A stretch of 7,885 nt of DNA from CAYJBH01 sp964369445 (GCA_964369445.1 CAYJFU010000079.1:1-7885); one strand, 5' to 3'; positions 1 to 6,733 are shown, counted from the first letter of the stretch. A program made the numbers and translations. The notes: generated from the letters alone by a model not told the origin.

Positions 1-1445
1 AGGCTGTCGATACCGACCAGCTTAACAATCTCGTTCAGCTCACTTTCAACCTGTAGTATTCTCATCGCCTCTACACGGTTTTTGGCGTAGTCATCGCCGA
101 GACGTTTTGTGTAGTACGGCTCCAGACGGTCGATGTACAGCGAGTAGCTGTTAAGCCAGTTGATGGCAGGGAAGTGACGTGCATATGCAAGCGAAGCATC
201 CAGTCCCCAGAAAACCTTAACGATACGCAGTGTCGCCTGACTGACCGGCTCGGAGATGTCACCACCGGGAGGGGAAACAGCGCCGATAGCAGACAGACTG
301 CCCTCGCGCTCGTCACTACCGTTGCAGACGATACGTCCGGCGCGCTCGTAGAACTGAGCAAGACGGCTGGTAAGGTAAGCAGGGTAACCCTCTTCACCGG
401 GCATCTCTTCAAGACGACCGCTCATCTCACGCAGAGCTTCCGCCCAACGGCTGGTACTGTCGGCGATGATGGCAACGTCGTAACCCATGTCACGGAAGTA
501 CTCGGCGATGGTTATGCCGGTATAAACGCTCGCCTCACGGGCGGCAACAGGCATGTCGGAGGTGTTGGCGATTAGAACGGTACGTTTCATAAGGCTCTCG
601 CCGCTGCGCGGGTCTTTCAGCTCGGGGAACTCACGCAGAACGTCGGTCATTTCGTTACCGCGCTCACCACAGCCGACGTAGATAACAATGTCAACATCGC
701 TCCACTTTGCAAGCTGATGCTGAACAACGGTTTTACCGCTACCGAACGGGCCCGGAACGGCGGCTGTACCGCCCTTTGCTATCGGGAACAGCATGTCAAT
801 GATGCGCTGACCGGTAACCATCGGGATGTTCGGAGGGAGTTTTTTTACATAGGGACGCTCACGACGCACCGGCCATTTTTGCATCATGCAAACTTCGACC
901 GTATCGCCATTATCCTTTTTGACGGTGGCGACCGTCTCGACGATGTTAAAGCTACCCGACTTGATGTCCGCGATTGTGCCGGACACGCCATGAGGTACCA
1001 TTATCTTGTGTAAAACGGTTGGGGTCTCCTGCACGGTGCCGATGACGTCGCCACCGACAACTGCGTCGCCGGACTTTGCCGTGGCGACAAAATCCCACTT
1101 TTTCTCACGGTCAAGGCTATCCACCTCGATGCCGCGCGACAGGTTTGTACCCACCTTGCGTGCAATCTCCTCGAGGGGACGCTGAATACCGTCGTAGATG
1201 TTTTCTATCATGCCGGGGCCGAGTTCCACCGACAGCGGTGCGCCGGTTGTCTCGACAACGTCGCCGGGGCCGAGGCCTGCTGTCTCTTCGTAAACCTGAA
1301 TGGAGGCGGAGTCGCCCCTCATCTCGATTATCTCGCCGATGATGCGGTCTTGACCGACACGCACAACGTCGAACATGTTTGCGTGTGCAAGGCCGCTTGC
1401 CACGACGAGTGGACCGGCAACCTTTACAATGGTTCCGTTATTCAT
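1..1445 (-). CDS. ntpA: V-type ATP synthase subunit A, catalytic (partial, C-terminus beyond left edge)
   Basis: Catalytic subunit of the cytoplasmic V1 head (A3B3), where ATP is bound and hydrolysed or made. About 481 codons are visible from the ATG at 1445; the family is usually near 590 residues, so roughly the last fifth lies outside the window. Seen in the translation: an N-terminal beta-barrel beginning MNNGTIVKVAGPLVVASGL; the A-type P-loop GPFGSGKT at residues 232-239; GCGERGNEM around 258-265 with the catalytic-type Glu261 of the GER motif; and a Walker B strand VAIIAD ending in Asp329, followed by STSRWAEALRE. The insert between barrel and P-loop that distinguishes A from B subunits is present. 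The start is supported by AAGGAG eight nt upstream (1454-1459). It lies 174 nt downstream of ntpG, beyond a strong hairpin. Also called atpA or vatA. No frameshift is seen. Confidence 0.97.
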   Translation of the reverse strand, partial: MNNGTIVKVAGPLVVASGLAHANMFDVVRVGQDRIIGEIIEMRGDSASIQVYEETAGLGPGDVVETTGAPLSVELGPGMIENIYDGIQRPLEEIARKVGTNLSRGIEVDSLDREKKWDFVATAKSGDAVVGGDVIGTVQETPTVLHKIMVPHGVSGTIADIKSGSFNIVETVATVKKDNGDTVEVCMMQKWPVRRERPYVKKLPPNIPMVTGQRIIDMLFPIAKGGTAAVPGPFGSGKTVVQHQLAKWSDVDIVIYVGCGERGNEMTDVLREFPELKDPRSGESLMKRTVLIANTSDMPVAAREASVYTGITIAEYFRDMGYDVAIIADSTSRWAEALREMSGRLEEMPGEEGYPAYLTSRLAQFYERAGRIVCNGSDEREGSLSAIGAVSPPGGDISEPVSQATLRIVKVFWGLDASLAYARHFPAINWLNSYSLYIDRLEPYYTKRLGDDYAKNRVEAMRILQVESELNEIVKLVGIDS

Positions 1446-1517
1446 AAACGTTTCTCCTTGCTTACTAATGGCTTTGTAAAGTTAAAATGAATGAAACATC
1501 ACAAGCAGTTTTTCTTT

Positions 1518-1558
1518 CTGTTCATACCTCCCCGCCTCCGGCGGGGAGGTATGAACAG
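1518..1558. repeat. Perfect 19-bp inverted repeat (hairpin) between ntpG and ntpA
   Basis: Arms 1518-1536 (CTGTTCATACCTCCCCGCC) and 1540-1558 match perfectly with a 3-nt loop, giving a very stable hairpin in the operon transcript. No T-run follows on either strand: the minus strand continues AAAGAAAAAC and the plus strand GTGACAAAC. It therefore does not look like an ordinary intrinsic terminator. By position it could be an RNA-processing or stability element, a partial attenuator, or a copy of a dispersed palindromic repeat. The sequence does not decide between these. Confidence 0.85.
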
Positions 1559-1619
1559 GTGACAAACATTTTCATGTTAAAATAACAAAGCTTATCTAAT
1601 GCAATCTCTAAAGGCAGTG

Positions 1620-1928
1620 CTAAAGTATATCTGCACCGACGGCGCGCTCTACGGCACGGCTGACATTTGCAAGCGCCTTGCCCGTGGCACCGTCCTTGCC
1701 GGGTATTAAAATAATCGCAGGCAATGCCTTTGTGGAATATTTTTCTATAGTTTCTTGCAGACGCTCCGCCAAAGGCTCGGTAATATATATAACGGCGGTT
1801 TGTTCCTTGGCAAGCGCGACAAGGTGATCCCTCGCCTGCGACTCATCCTCCGCATAGCACACGGTAAGCCCGAGCGCTTTAAAACCGATAACCGTCTCGC
1901 GGTCACCTATCACAGCAACGTTATACAT
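1620..1928 (-). CDS. ntpG: V-type ATP synthase subunit F (NtpG in E. hirae naming)
   Basis: Small central-rotor subunit (102 aa, the normal length for the family) that sits beside subunit D on the shaft and is thought to help couple or regulate rotation. The N-terminus reads YNVAVIGDRETVIGFKALGL, the characteristic Rossmann-like start of V-type subunit F, and the tail SRAVERAVGADIL matches the family's C-terminal helix. The ATG at 1928 lies inside the end of ntpC, so the genes overlap by 8 bp and are probably translationally coupled. A GAGGG ribosome binding site lies within the last ntpC codons. Naming differs between databases (ntpG, atpF, vatF); the F-subunit identity is firm, the symbol is convention. 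Confidence 0.93.
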   Translation of the reverse strand: MYNVAVIGDRETVIGFKALGLTVCYAEDESQARDHLVALAKEQTAVIYITEPLAERLQETIEKYSTKALPAIILIPGKDGATGKALANVSRAVERAVGADIL

Positions 1929-2916
1929 ATGTTTCCCTCAACTTTTCTGCCAACCTCTCCGAACTTTGTCGTGCTTTAAGTCCGGCAAAAATCGTACGCA
2001 GTACCACAAGCTCGTTTTCCTTTGCGGCGACATACGACACCGGCACTTCCACGCCGAACGCCACAAGCTTACCCCTCTTTATAAAGGAGGTAAGTGCATC
2101 GTCCACAGCCCTGTCAAGTTCGGCAAGACCCTGCTCTCTCTTCAGAGCACTGCAAGCCGCCGAGGCGACCTTTGTGAAGTATTCGCCGGTAAAGTTGTGG
2201 GTGACGACATCCGGTGTAAGCTCCGTTAAAAGGCGGTTTATGCTGACACTGCCGCCTTTGATAAAGTACTTTTTAAGCTCGGTGTAGTCCGCGCCCATTC
2301 TGGCAAGACGCACGGCGGCGCGCAGGTTTTGCATGTCCACCTGTAGCGCAAAATAGTCGCACAGGTATTTGACGCCCGTCTCTTTTGCAAGGGCACCCAT
2401 GTCGGCATACTGCTCCTTGTCGAGATAGCCGTCGACAATCTGCGGATCGCCACTGCGTAGTAGTGCCGCTTTCGCCTCAAACACAGCGTGTGCAAGGCGG
2501 TTTGGCAGTGAAAAATATTTTTCCTCTATTATAGCGCTTACCAGTACGGAGGGCGCAACCCTGCCGCACCGCGAGAGCAACGGATCATAGTCCTCGCCCG
2601 ACGCTATACCTTTTAGTATGGCTTTGACGTTGTGATAGTCGTACTTTACGCGAAAGTAGTCGAGTATCTTGCCGTCCGGAAACAGTCCGCTTGCCTGCTC
2701 GTAACAGGACACGGACACATTGGAAAATGCCTCGTGTAGTGCAGTCGGGTCAGTGTCCTGCGGCAGATAGCCCTGCTCACACAGCAGCTTTACGCCGTCG
2801 GCAACCGAGCCGCTCTCACAAAGGCGCAGTAACATACGGCGGTCGAGAAAGCTTTTCTCCATCGCCTTGATGCGCCCACTGGCATATAGATAGTCGGTAT
2901 CCCTTGTTGCTTTCAA
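1921..2916 (-). CDS. ntpC: V-type ATP synthase subunit C (d-type socket subunit)
   Basis: Subunit C (called d in eukaryotes) is the funnel-shaped socket that fixes the central shaft D/F to the K ring. The 331-residue all-helical protein fits the family length. The N-terminus DTDYLYASGRIKAMEKSFL matches the conserved family opening (Y-A-xx-RI-xxxE), and Arg/Tyr-rich repeats such as YFRVKYDYHNVKAILKG near residue 90 are typical of its three pseudo-repeats. The start is TTG at 2916-2914. It has GAGGT seven nt upstream (2924-2928), and the next in-frame Met is at residue 19, inside the conserved block, so an ATG start would cut the family motif. Only 5 nt separate it from the ntpE stop, and its own end overlaps ntpG. 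Confidence 0.93.
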   Translation of the reverse strand: MKATRDTDYLYASGRIKAMEKSFLDRRMLLRLCESGSVADGVKLLCEQGYLPQDTDPTALHEAFSNVSVSCYEQASGLFPDGKILDYFRVKYDYHNVKAILKGIASGEDYDPLLSRCGRVAPSVLVSAIIEEKYFSLPNRLAHAVFEAKAALLRSGDPQIVDGYLDKEQYADMGALAKETGVKYLCDYFALQVDMQNLRAAVRLARMGADYTELKKYFIKGGSVSINRLLTELTPDVVTHNFTGEYFTKVASAACSALKREQGLAELDRAVDDALTSFIKRGKLVAFGVEVPVSYVAAKENELVVLRTIFAGLKARQSSERLAEKLRETYV

Positions 2917-2921
2917 ATTGA

Positions 2922-3506
2922 CTACCTCACAAACAATATTTCGGCAACATCACAGGAAAGCTCCTGTTTTGCGCGCTCGATAAGGCTGTCAAAGCTACAG
3001 TTTATCTCGATATCGCCGCTTTTGAGTACAAAGCCGCCGCTTATCGGTGCTGTTTGCTTTGACAGGGTGAATTTACCGCCGGTTGCTTTGGACAGCTGTA
3101 ACGATAACTGCTTACCGAGTTTTTTGCTGTCTGCGGCGTTCATGATAATCTCGCCACTCTGCTGGCCCAGACCTTTGCCGATATCCAAAAGGACAAGCAA
3201 CATGTCGTCCGCAGGCAAACCGAGAATGTTCTGTTGTGCTTTTACAAACGCATCACTGATAAGCTGTTGCTTTTTCTGCAACACAGCCATGTTGACACTG
3301 CCCTCGCTTGCAAACTCGGCGCGCGCCTTGGCGGCGGCAAGCTCCGCCTCGCCCTTTTGGCGTGCGGCGTGAGCGGCCTCGTCGGCCTTTAGCGAGTACT
3401 GACGCGTAATAGCGTCCGCCTGAGCCTTTGCCTCGGCAAGGATTTTATCCTTTTCCTGCTCGGCATCGGCCAGTATCTGCGCTTTGATTTTTTCAAACCC
3501 TTGCAT
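2922..3506 (-). CDS. ntpE: V-type ATP synthase subunit E (peripheral stalk)
   Basis: Subunit E pairs with a long-helix partner (here the NtpF-like protein) to form the outer stalks that hold the A3B3 head still against the rotor. The protein has an N-terminal coiled coil to about residue 90, rich in Ala, Glu, Lys and Gln (KAQADAIT, AELAAAKAR), then a globular C-terminal domain carrying GGFVLKSGDIEINCSFDSLIE around residue 160, a hallmark of the family. There are two adjacent ATG codons at 3509 and 3506. AAGGAG (3512-3517) is 2 nt from the first and 5 nt from the second, so the second is chosen, giving 194 aa. Starting at 3509 would add one Met. A 39-42 nt gap separates it from ntpK, and ntpC follows after 5 nt. 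Confidence 0.93.
   Translation of the reverse strand: MQGFEKIKAQILADAEQEKDKILAEAKAQADAITRQYSLKADEAAHAARQKGEAELAAAKARAEFASEGSVNMAVLQKKQQLISDAFVKAQQNILGLPADDMLLVLLDIGKGLGQQSGEIIMNAADSKKLGKQLSLQLSKATGGKFTLSKQTAPISGGFVLKSGDIEINCSFDSLIERAKQELSCDVAEILFVR
2924..2928 (-). promoter_or_regulatory. Ribosome binding site of ntpC (supports TTG start)
   Basis: Minus-strand GAGGT, seven nt before the TTG codon at 2916. It overlaps the ntpE stop codon, so ribosomes ending ntpE can reload directly. It favours the rare TTG start over the Met at residue 19. Confidence 0.7.
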
Positions 3507-3511
3507 CATAA

Positions 3512-3517
3512 CTCCTT
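3512..3517 (-). promoter_or_regulatory. Ribosome binding site of ntpE (decides between tandem ATGs)
   Basis: Minus-strand AAGGAG followed by TT, ATG, ATG. Spacing is 2 nt to the first ATG and 5 nt to the second, so the second (3506) is the better start. Confidence 0.7.
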
Positions 3518-3548
3518 GCTGTGTGTGTACGGTAAGTGGTGCTGTGCA

Positions 3549-4040
3549 TTAAACAGCGATACCGTTCCACATAAGGAAGGATATGAGCAGTGCAAGAACA
3601 GCATAAGTCTCAACAAGTGCGGGGTACATCATAGCTTTACCAAGCTCTTCGGGACGCTTTGCGATGATGCCGATGGAGGCGGCAGCTGCACGGCCCTGAG
3701 CGATACCGGAGAAAAGACCTGCAATTGCGATAGGTACAGCAGACATAAACAGCATCATGCCCTGAACGGTGGTAAGTTCTACCATAGCACCGCCGAGGAT
3801 GCCGACCTTAAGCATAATAAGGAACGCGATAATCATGCCGTAAATACCCTGTGTACCCAGCAGAGCCTGTAAAAGAAGTGTCTGACCGAACTTTTCCGGA
3901 TCTTCTGTCAAAACACCTGCGGCCGCCTCACCGGCGATACCAACGCCCTTAGCGGAACCTGTACCGGCAAGACCCATTGCGAGTGCCGCACCCAAAAGAG
4001 CAAGGCCGTTTCCTGAAAAAATTGCGTTTACCCAATCCAT
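3549..4040 (-). CDS. ntpK: V-type ATP synthase subunit K (16-kDa proteolipid, membrane rotor ring)
   Basis: Forms the rotating membrane ring that carries the ions. The 163-aa protein is a tandem duplication of the two-helix hairpin, giving four membrane helices at about 10-31, 53-78, 93-115 and 135-158. The first hairpin has GTGSAKGVGIAGEAA and LLGTQGIYG; the second has GLFSGIAQGRAAAASIG and ALVETYAVL. The ion-binding carboxylate is Glu144 in helix 4; the matching place in helix 2 is Gln64, so each protomer binds one ion. Aligned by eye to E. hirae NtpK, the Na+ ligands Leu61, Thr64, Gln65, Gln110 and Glu139 correspond to Leu60, Thr63, Gln64, Gln115 and Glu144, all kept. The ATG at 4040 is chosen because GGAGG lies 7 nt upstream; an upstream in-frame ATG at 4082 would add 14 polar residues and lacks a good site. 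Confidence 0.96.
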   Translation of the reverse strand: MDWVNAIFSGNGLALLGAALAMGLAGTGSAKGVGIAGEAAAGVLTEDPEKFGQTLLLQALLGTQGIYGMIIAFLIMLKVGILGGAMVELTTVQGMMLFMSAVPIAIAGLFSGIAQGRAAAASIGIIAKRPEELGKAMMYPALVETYAVLALLISFLMWNGIAV

Positions 4041-4047
4041 TTGAAAT

Positions 4048-4052
4048 CCTCC
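4048..4052 (-). promoter_or_regulatory. Ribosome binding site of ntpK with A/U-rich upstream stretch
   Basis: Minus-strand GGAGG, 7 nt before the ATG at 4040. It is preceded by AAACAAAAAAATTATTTATT (4056-4075), an unstructured A/U-rich tract of the kind that raises translation of ring-subunit genes such as E. coli atpE. The comparison with atpE is an inference from position and composition. Confidence 0.75.
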
Positions 4053-4249
4053 AATAAATAATTTTTTTGTTTGTGTGGCCATTTAACTTGAAAAACGACA
4101 CAGGATCGCCGAGTAGAAATTTCGCATATCAAAACGTAATGTAGGCGCGCTACGTGCTGTGTGCATTGCGATTGACACGAGCGCAAACATGCAAAACTTA
4201 TGCCGACAAGACGTGTTGGGTTTTAAGTTAGCTGGCTTTTTATATTTCC

Positions 4250-4264
4250 GGAGCACCTTGCTCC
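4250..4264 (-). repeat. Short hairpin in the ntpI-ntpK spacer (second of two)
   Basis: GGAGCA and TGCTCC form a perfect 6-bp stem with a 3-nt loop. It lies directly next to the stronger hairpin at 4265-4287, in the untranslated stretch after ntpI. No T-run follows. Confidence 0.5.
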
Positions 4265-4287
4265 TAAAACGGCACAGCGCCGTTTTA
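4265..4287 (-). terminator. Hairpin just after ntpI: weak attenuator or mRNA end-protecting element
   Basis: Perfect 9-bp stem TAAAACGGC / GCCGTTTTA with a 5-nt loop, starting about 12 nt after the ntpI stop. The form, an A-run, a GC core and then a T-run, is that of a small intrinsic terminator, but it has only four GC pairs and four Ts. Full termination is unlikely because ntpK-E-C-G-A follow in the same direction without an evident new promoter. Partial termination or protection of the 3' end of processed ntpFI RNA are both possible. Confidence 0.5.
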
Positions 4288-4298
4288 TGGACTATAGA

Positions 4299-6263
4299 CT
4301 ACTTCTTTAACACTTCCACATACTTTGTGTGGTTGTTAAAGGGTTTGAACGGTTTGCCGCCCGGCATGTAGAATTTGCCGAAAAACTCGATAAATTGCAG
4401 ACGGCTTGTGTGTACAAACGTACCGAGTATGTTGATTGCGACGTTGAACACATGACCGATGACAAACACCACAACGAGCAGTATAATGCCCGGTATAGTT
4501 GCGCCGGCAAGCGTACCCATTGTGTTCATAACCTGCGCGATAACGGCGGTGGCAAGACCCAGAGCCAGCAGTCGGCTGTAGCTCAGCACGTCGGCAAGGT
4601 AGCCGGTGACACCGTAAAGCTCGCCAAGACCTGCGGTAATCTTTTTTAGACCTTTTTCGTTTCTGCCCTTTGTCAGCAATATCAGTACCGCGCCGGCAAG
4701 TGCGATGTAAAGTCCGAGGTTTGCGATAGGCATCGTAACGCCGAGCATAAGCTCAATGCCGACAACGCCAAGACCGATAAAGATGAGCAGCCACAGACCC
4801 TCATCCAGCACCGCGTCGATGGGTTTGCCGAACTTGCACTTTTGGTACATGGAAAGTATCATGCCCAGAACTATCTGCACAACGCCGAACGCAAGCGACA
4901 GACCGAAAAGTCCGAGCGGATTTGCAAGCGGGTCGAACATAAGCGGTGGGGGAACGATTGCCGTACCGGTAAACATTTCGGTGACTGTGGGGATGAAGTT
5001 GCCGAAGATACTGCCGAACAACACGCCCCAAATTGCGGTGGAGATACCGCCGAGTATGCCCACGCCAAGCAGTTTTTTCATGGTGCCCTCACGCGGACGC
5101 GATTTGCGCATTATAAAGTAGGACACGAGCGCGATGATGATACCGTATGCGACGTCGCCCATCATCAAACCGAAGTATATAAAGAAGAACGGTGCGATAA
5201 ACGGGTTTGGATCGATTGGACTTTTGTAAACCGGCAGTGCGTACAGCGCCGTGACCATCTCAAAAGGCTGTACCAGCTTATTGTTTTTCAGCAGTACCGG
5301 CACCTCGTCGTCGCCGTCGGCAACCTCGCCGAACTCGTAGCAACAGCAGTGGTTGTCCAGCAGTTTTTTAACTCCGTCGACACAGTTTTCCGGGGTGTAG
5401 CCGCTGAGCATCACGACGGTTTTGGTCTCTGCTTGCGAGTGTAACACGTTGTCGCGGTGCAGTCTTGTCGAGGCAAGGTCGTGCGCCGTCTCGATGCTAA
5501 GTTTGCTGTCGGCATAACCGCCGATAGCCTTCACAGCCGCCTCGCGCTGTTTCTCGACACTTGCTATTTCGGCATCTATCATGGCAAGGTTTTCCTTTGC
5601 CGTGCCGGACAAGTCTTTGTATATCTGTTTTGCCGCGCCGAGCGATTTCATGCCGGACAGCACTTCCTGCTCGTCGCCTTTAAGGCAGATGTAGGCAAAA
5701 TACTGCTGCTCCGCCTGCGCCTCGCCGCTGATGATCTCCACCGGCTTTTCGGCGGCATCTGCAAACTCCTGCGCTGTTACGCCCGGAGGTGCGGCGCAAA
5801 ATCCGACGGCATAAAACCGTCCGCCCTGCGAATCAAGCGGTATATCAACCTGTTCAAGCGGTGCGATAGCCGCTTTTGAAGTCTGCAAACGTAGCACTGT
5901 ATTGTCCGCCGCGGTAATGTCGGCGGCAAGCTCGTTTATCGTGTCCGCTACCTTTACTGCCTTTTCATAGTCGGCGTCGTCCTCAAACTGAACCTCGTCC
6001 ATCATCGGAAGTGGGTCCAGCATACCGCGCTTTTTCACCTCAGCGTATTTTGCAAGGTTTAAGAGTGCGCCGTGCAGATGGTTAACCTCACCTGTGTCCG
6101 CAGCCGGATGCGCGCTTGTCACGTATTCTTTATACAGCTCGGTTTGGCTGTATGTGTCGGTGTTGTGCAGATGCACACAACCCTCGCGCGCCAATGCTTT
6201 AAGTAACTTTTCGCTGTCCTTTTTCGCAACAAGACAGCTAACAGTTTTCATTTTTACTATCAT
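4299..6263 (-). CDS. ntpI: V-type ATP synthase subunit I (a-type membrane stator)
   Basis: Stator subunit (eukaryotic subunit a). It lines the ion path beside the K ring, and its cytoplasmic half anchors the outer stalks. At 654 aa it is normal length. Residues 1-345 are the soluble N-terminal arm, with helical stretches near 100-130 and 220-275. Residues about 352-612 hold some seven or eight membrane helices. The motif GVTGYLADVLSYSRLLALGLA (551-571) contains Arg564, the essential arginine that faces the ring glutamate; a second conserved Arg, Arg621, is in HTSRLQFIEFF (618-628). Early membrane motifs PFIAPFFFIYFGLMMGD (354-370) and GVLFGSIFG (413-421) also match the family. The ATG at 6263 overlaps the ntpF stop as ATGA, implying translational coupling, and the opening MIVKMKTV matches typical family starts. 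Met5 is a less likely alternative. Confidence 0.96.
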   Translation of the reverse strand: MIVKMKTVSCLVAKKDSEKLLKALAREGCVHLHNTDTYSQTELYKEYVTSAHPAADTGEVNHLHGALLNLAKYAEVKKRGMLDPLPMMDEVQFEDDADYEKAVKVADTINELAADITAADNTVLRLQTSKAAIAPLEQVDIPLDSQGGRFYAVGFCAAPPGVTAQEFADAAEKPVEIISGEAQAEQQYFAYICLKGDEQEVLSGMKSLGAAKQIYKDLSGTAKENLAMIDAEIASVEKQREAAVKAIGGYADSKLSIETAHDLASTRLHRDNVLHSQAETKTVVMLSGYTPENCVDGVKKLLDNHCCCYEFGEVADGDDEVPVLLKNNKLVQPFEMVTALYALPVYKSPIDPNPFIAPFFFIYFGLMMGDVAYGIIIALVSYFIMRKSRPREGTMKKLLGVGILGGISTAIWGVLFGSIFGNFIPTVTEMFTGTAIVPPPLMFDPLANPLGLFGLSLAFGVVQIVLGMILSMYQKCKFGKPIDAVLDEGLWLLIFIGLGVVGIELMLGVTMPIANLGLYIALAGAVLILLTKGRNEKGLKKITAGLGELYGVTGYLADVLSYSRLLALGLATAVIAQVMNTMGTLAGATIPGIILLVVVFVIGHVFNVAINILGTFVHTSRLQFIEFFGKFYMPGGKPFKPFNNHTKYVEVLKK

Positions 6264-6577
6264 TTGTTACCTGTCACCCTGTCTGTTATAAATTTAACCG
6301 CGGCATCCATATTGCCGGACGCTTTTTTCTCAAGATCTCCACATAGTTTTTTCGACCTGGCTACGGCATCGGTACCACCTTTTTGTGCCAGCTCTTCCTG
6401 TGAAGCAAGTGCCACAGCAGTCTCCTGCCTTGCCTTTTCGGCGGCGGCAACACCTGCCTTTTCACCCTCGGTTTTAGCAGTGGCAATGATTGTTTTACTC
6501 TGTGCCAAAGCCTGTGCAATAAGCTGTCCTGCTTGTTTTTCCGCTTCGGACACCTGTTTTAAAGCCTCAATAGACAT
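6260..6577 (-). CDS. ntpF: V-type ATPase peripheral-stalk subunit (NtpF-like, subunit G/H)
   Basis: First gene of the operon. The 105-aa protein is almost entirely one charged, Ala-rich helix (AEKQAGQLIAQALAQSK, AEKARQETAVALASQEEL), as expected for the long-helix partner of subunit E in the peripheral stalk (called G in Thermus, H in some annotations, NtpF in E. hirae). Sequence conservation in this family is low, so the call rests on size, coiled-coil pattern and position directly before ntpI. The ATG at 6577 is chosen because GGAGAG lies 7 nt upstream (6585-6590); an earlier ATG at 6592 overlaps that site and would add only MERLW. The stop overlaps the ntpI start by 4 bp. A strong promoter lies about 30 nt upstream. 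Confidence 0.85.
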   Translation of the reverse strand: MSIEALKQVSEAEKQAGQLIAQALAQSKTIIATAKTEGEKAGVAAAEKARQETAVALASQEELAQKGGTDAVARSKKLCGDLEKKASGNMDAAVKFITDRVTGNK

Positions 6578-6584
6578 CCACAAT

Positions 6585-6590
6585 CTCTCC
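6585..6590 (-). promoter_or_regulatory. Ribosome binding site of ntpF (decides the start)
   Basis: Minus-strand GGAGAG, 7 nt before the ATG at 6577. The alternative ATG at 6592-6590 shares a base with this site and has no site of its own. Confidence 0.75.
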
Positions 6591-6596
6591 ATGTGT

Positions 6597-6621
6597 TATG
6601 TTACTGTTTTATTGTAACATA
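6597..6621. promoter_or_regulatory. Candidate operator: inverted repeat over the ntp -10 box and start point
   Basis: Perfect 8-bp arms TATGTTAC (6597-6604) and GTAACATA (6614-6621) are separated by 9 bp. The repeat covers the -10 box (6611-6616) and the predicted transcription start near 6604, the classic place for a repressor site. A further perfect palindrome GTAATTAC lies in the promoter spacer at 6625-6632 and shares the GTAA/TTAC half-motif. That a regulator binds here is inference; no regulator gene is in the window. Confidence 0.45.
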
Positions 6622-6639
6622 TATGTAATTACTTTTCAA
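6611..6639 (-). promoter_or_regulatory. Sigma-A-type promoter of the ntp operon
   Basis: Minus strand: -35 TTGAAA (6634-6639), a 17-bp spacer, then -10 TACAAT (6611-6616) preceded by TGT, an extended -10. Each box has five of six consensus bases. The predicted start is near 6604, giving a 5' untranslated region of about 27 nt before ntpF. This fits the operon beginning at ntpF. Confidence 0.8.
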
Positions 6640-6709
6640 CACAAAGTTTGCCGCTTTTGGCACAAAATTGTTCGATTTTTGTGCATTTTTTTGTGTGAAC
6701 GTAAAGTGT

Positions 6710-6733
6710 CTGTAAAATTATTCCTGTAAAATT
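6710..6733. repeat. Tandem 10-bp direct repeat CTGTAAAATT
   Basis: CTGTAAAATT occurs at 6710-6719 and 6724-6733, a 14-bp period, within the divergent intergenic region. It sits about 70-95 bp upstream of the ntp -35 box and 23 bp upstream of the plus-strand -35 box. It might be a regulator site, but the DNA is AT-rich and chance is a fair alternative. Confidence 0.35.

Noticed and set aside
71..1342. Several open frames of 88-133 codons on both strands (e.g. 174-575 plus, 717-1013 plus, 71-412 minus)
   Set aside because: They lie wholly inside ntpA, whose frame carries the P-loop, GER and Walker B motifs. They show low-complexity, Arg/Thr-rich translations typical of shadow frames.
1518..1558. 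Hairpin as an intrinsic terminator, or GGAGGTATG in its arm as a start site
   Set aside because: No T-run on either strand, and the ATG is only one base from GGAGG with no sensible coding frame. The motif is a product of the palindrome.
1560..1619. Possible minus-strand promoter for ntpA (TTGCAT ... TTTAAC or TATTTT)
   Set aside because: Spacing and -10 quality do not fit together: TATTTT is only 14 nt away, and TTTAAC is a poor box.
4172..4200. Exact TTGACA on the plus strand as a promoter
   Set aside because: No acceptable -10 box at 16-18 bp (AACTTA or ACTTAT only), and no plus-strand gene downstream.
4159..4371. Plus-strand 70-codon open frame in the ntpI-ntpK spacer
   Set aside because: It starts with GTG without a ribosome binding site and runs into the 3' end of ntpI on the opposite strand.
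4329..5879. Long plus-strand open frames opposite ntpI, including one of 200 codons at 4842-5444
   Set aside because: They are antisense to a well-conserved membrane subunit. Their His/Arg/Cys-rich translations have no recognisable domain and no ribosome binding sites.
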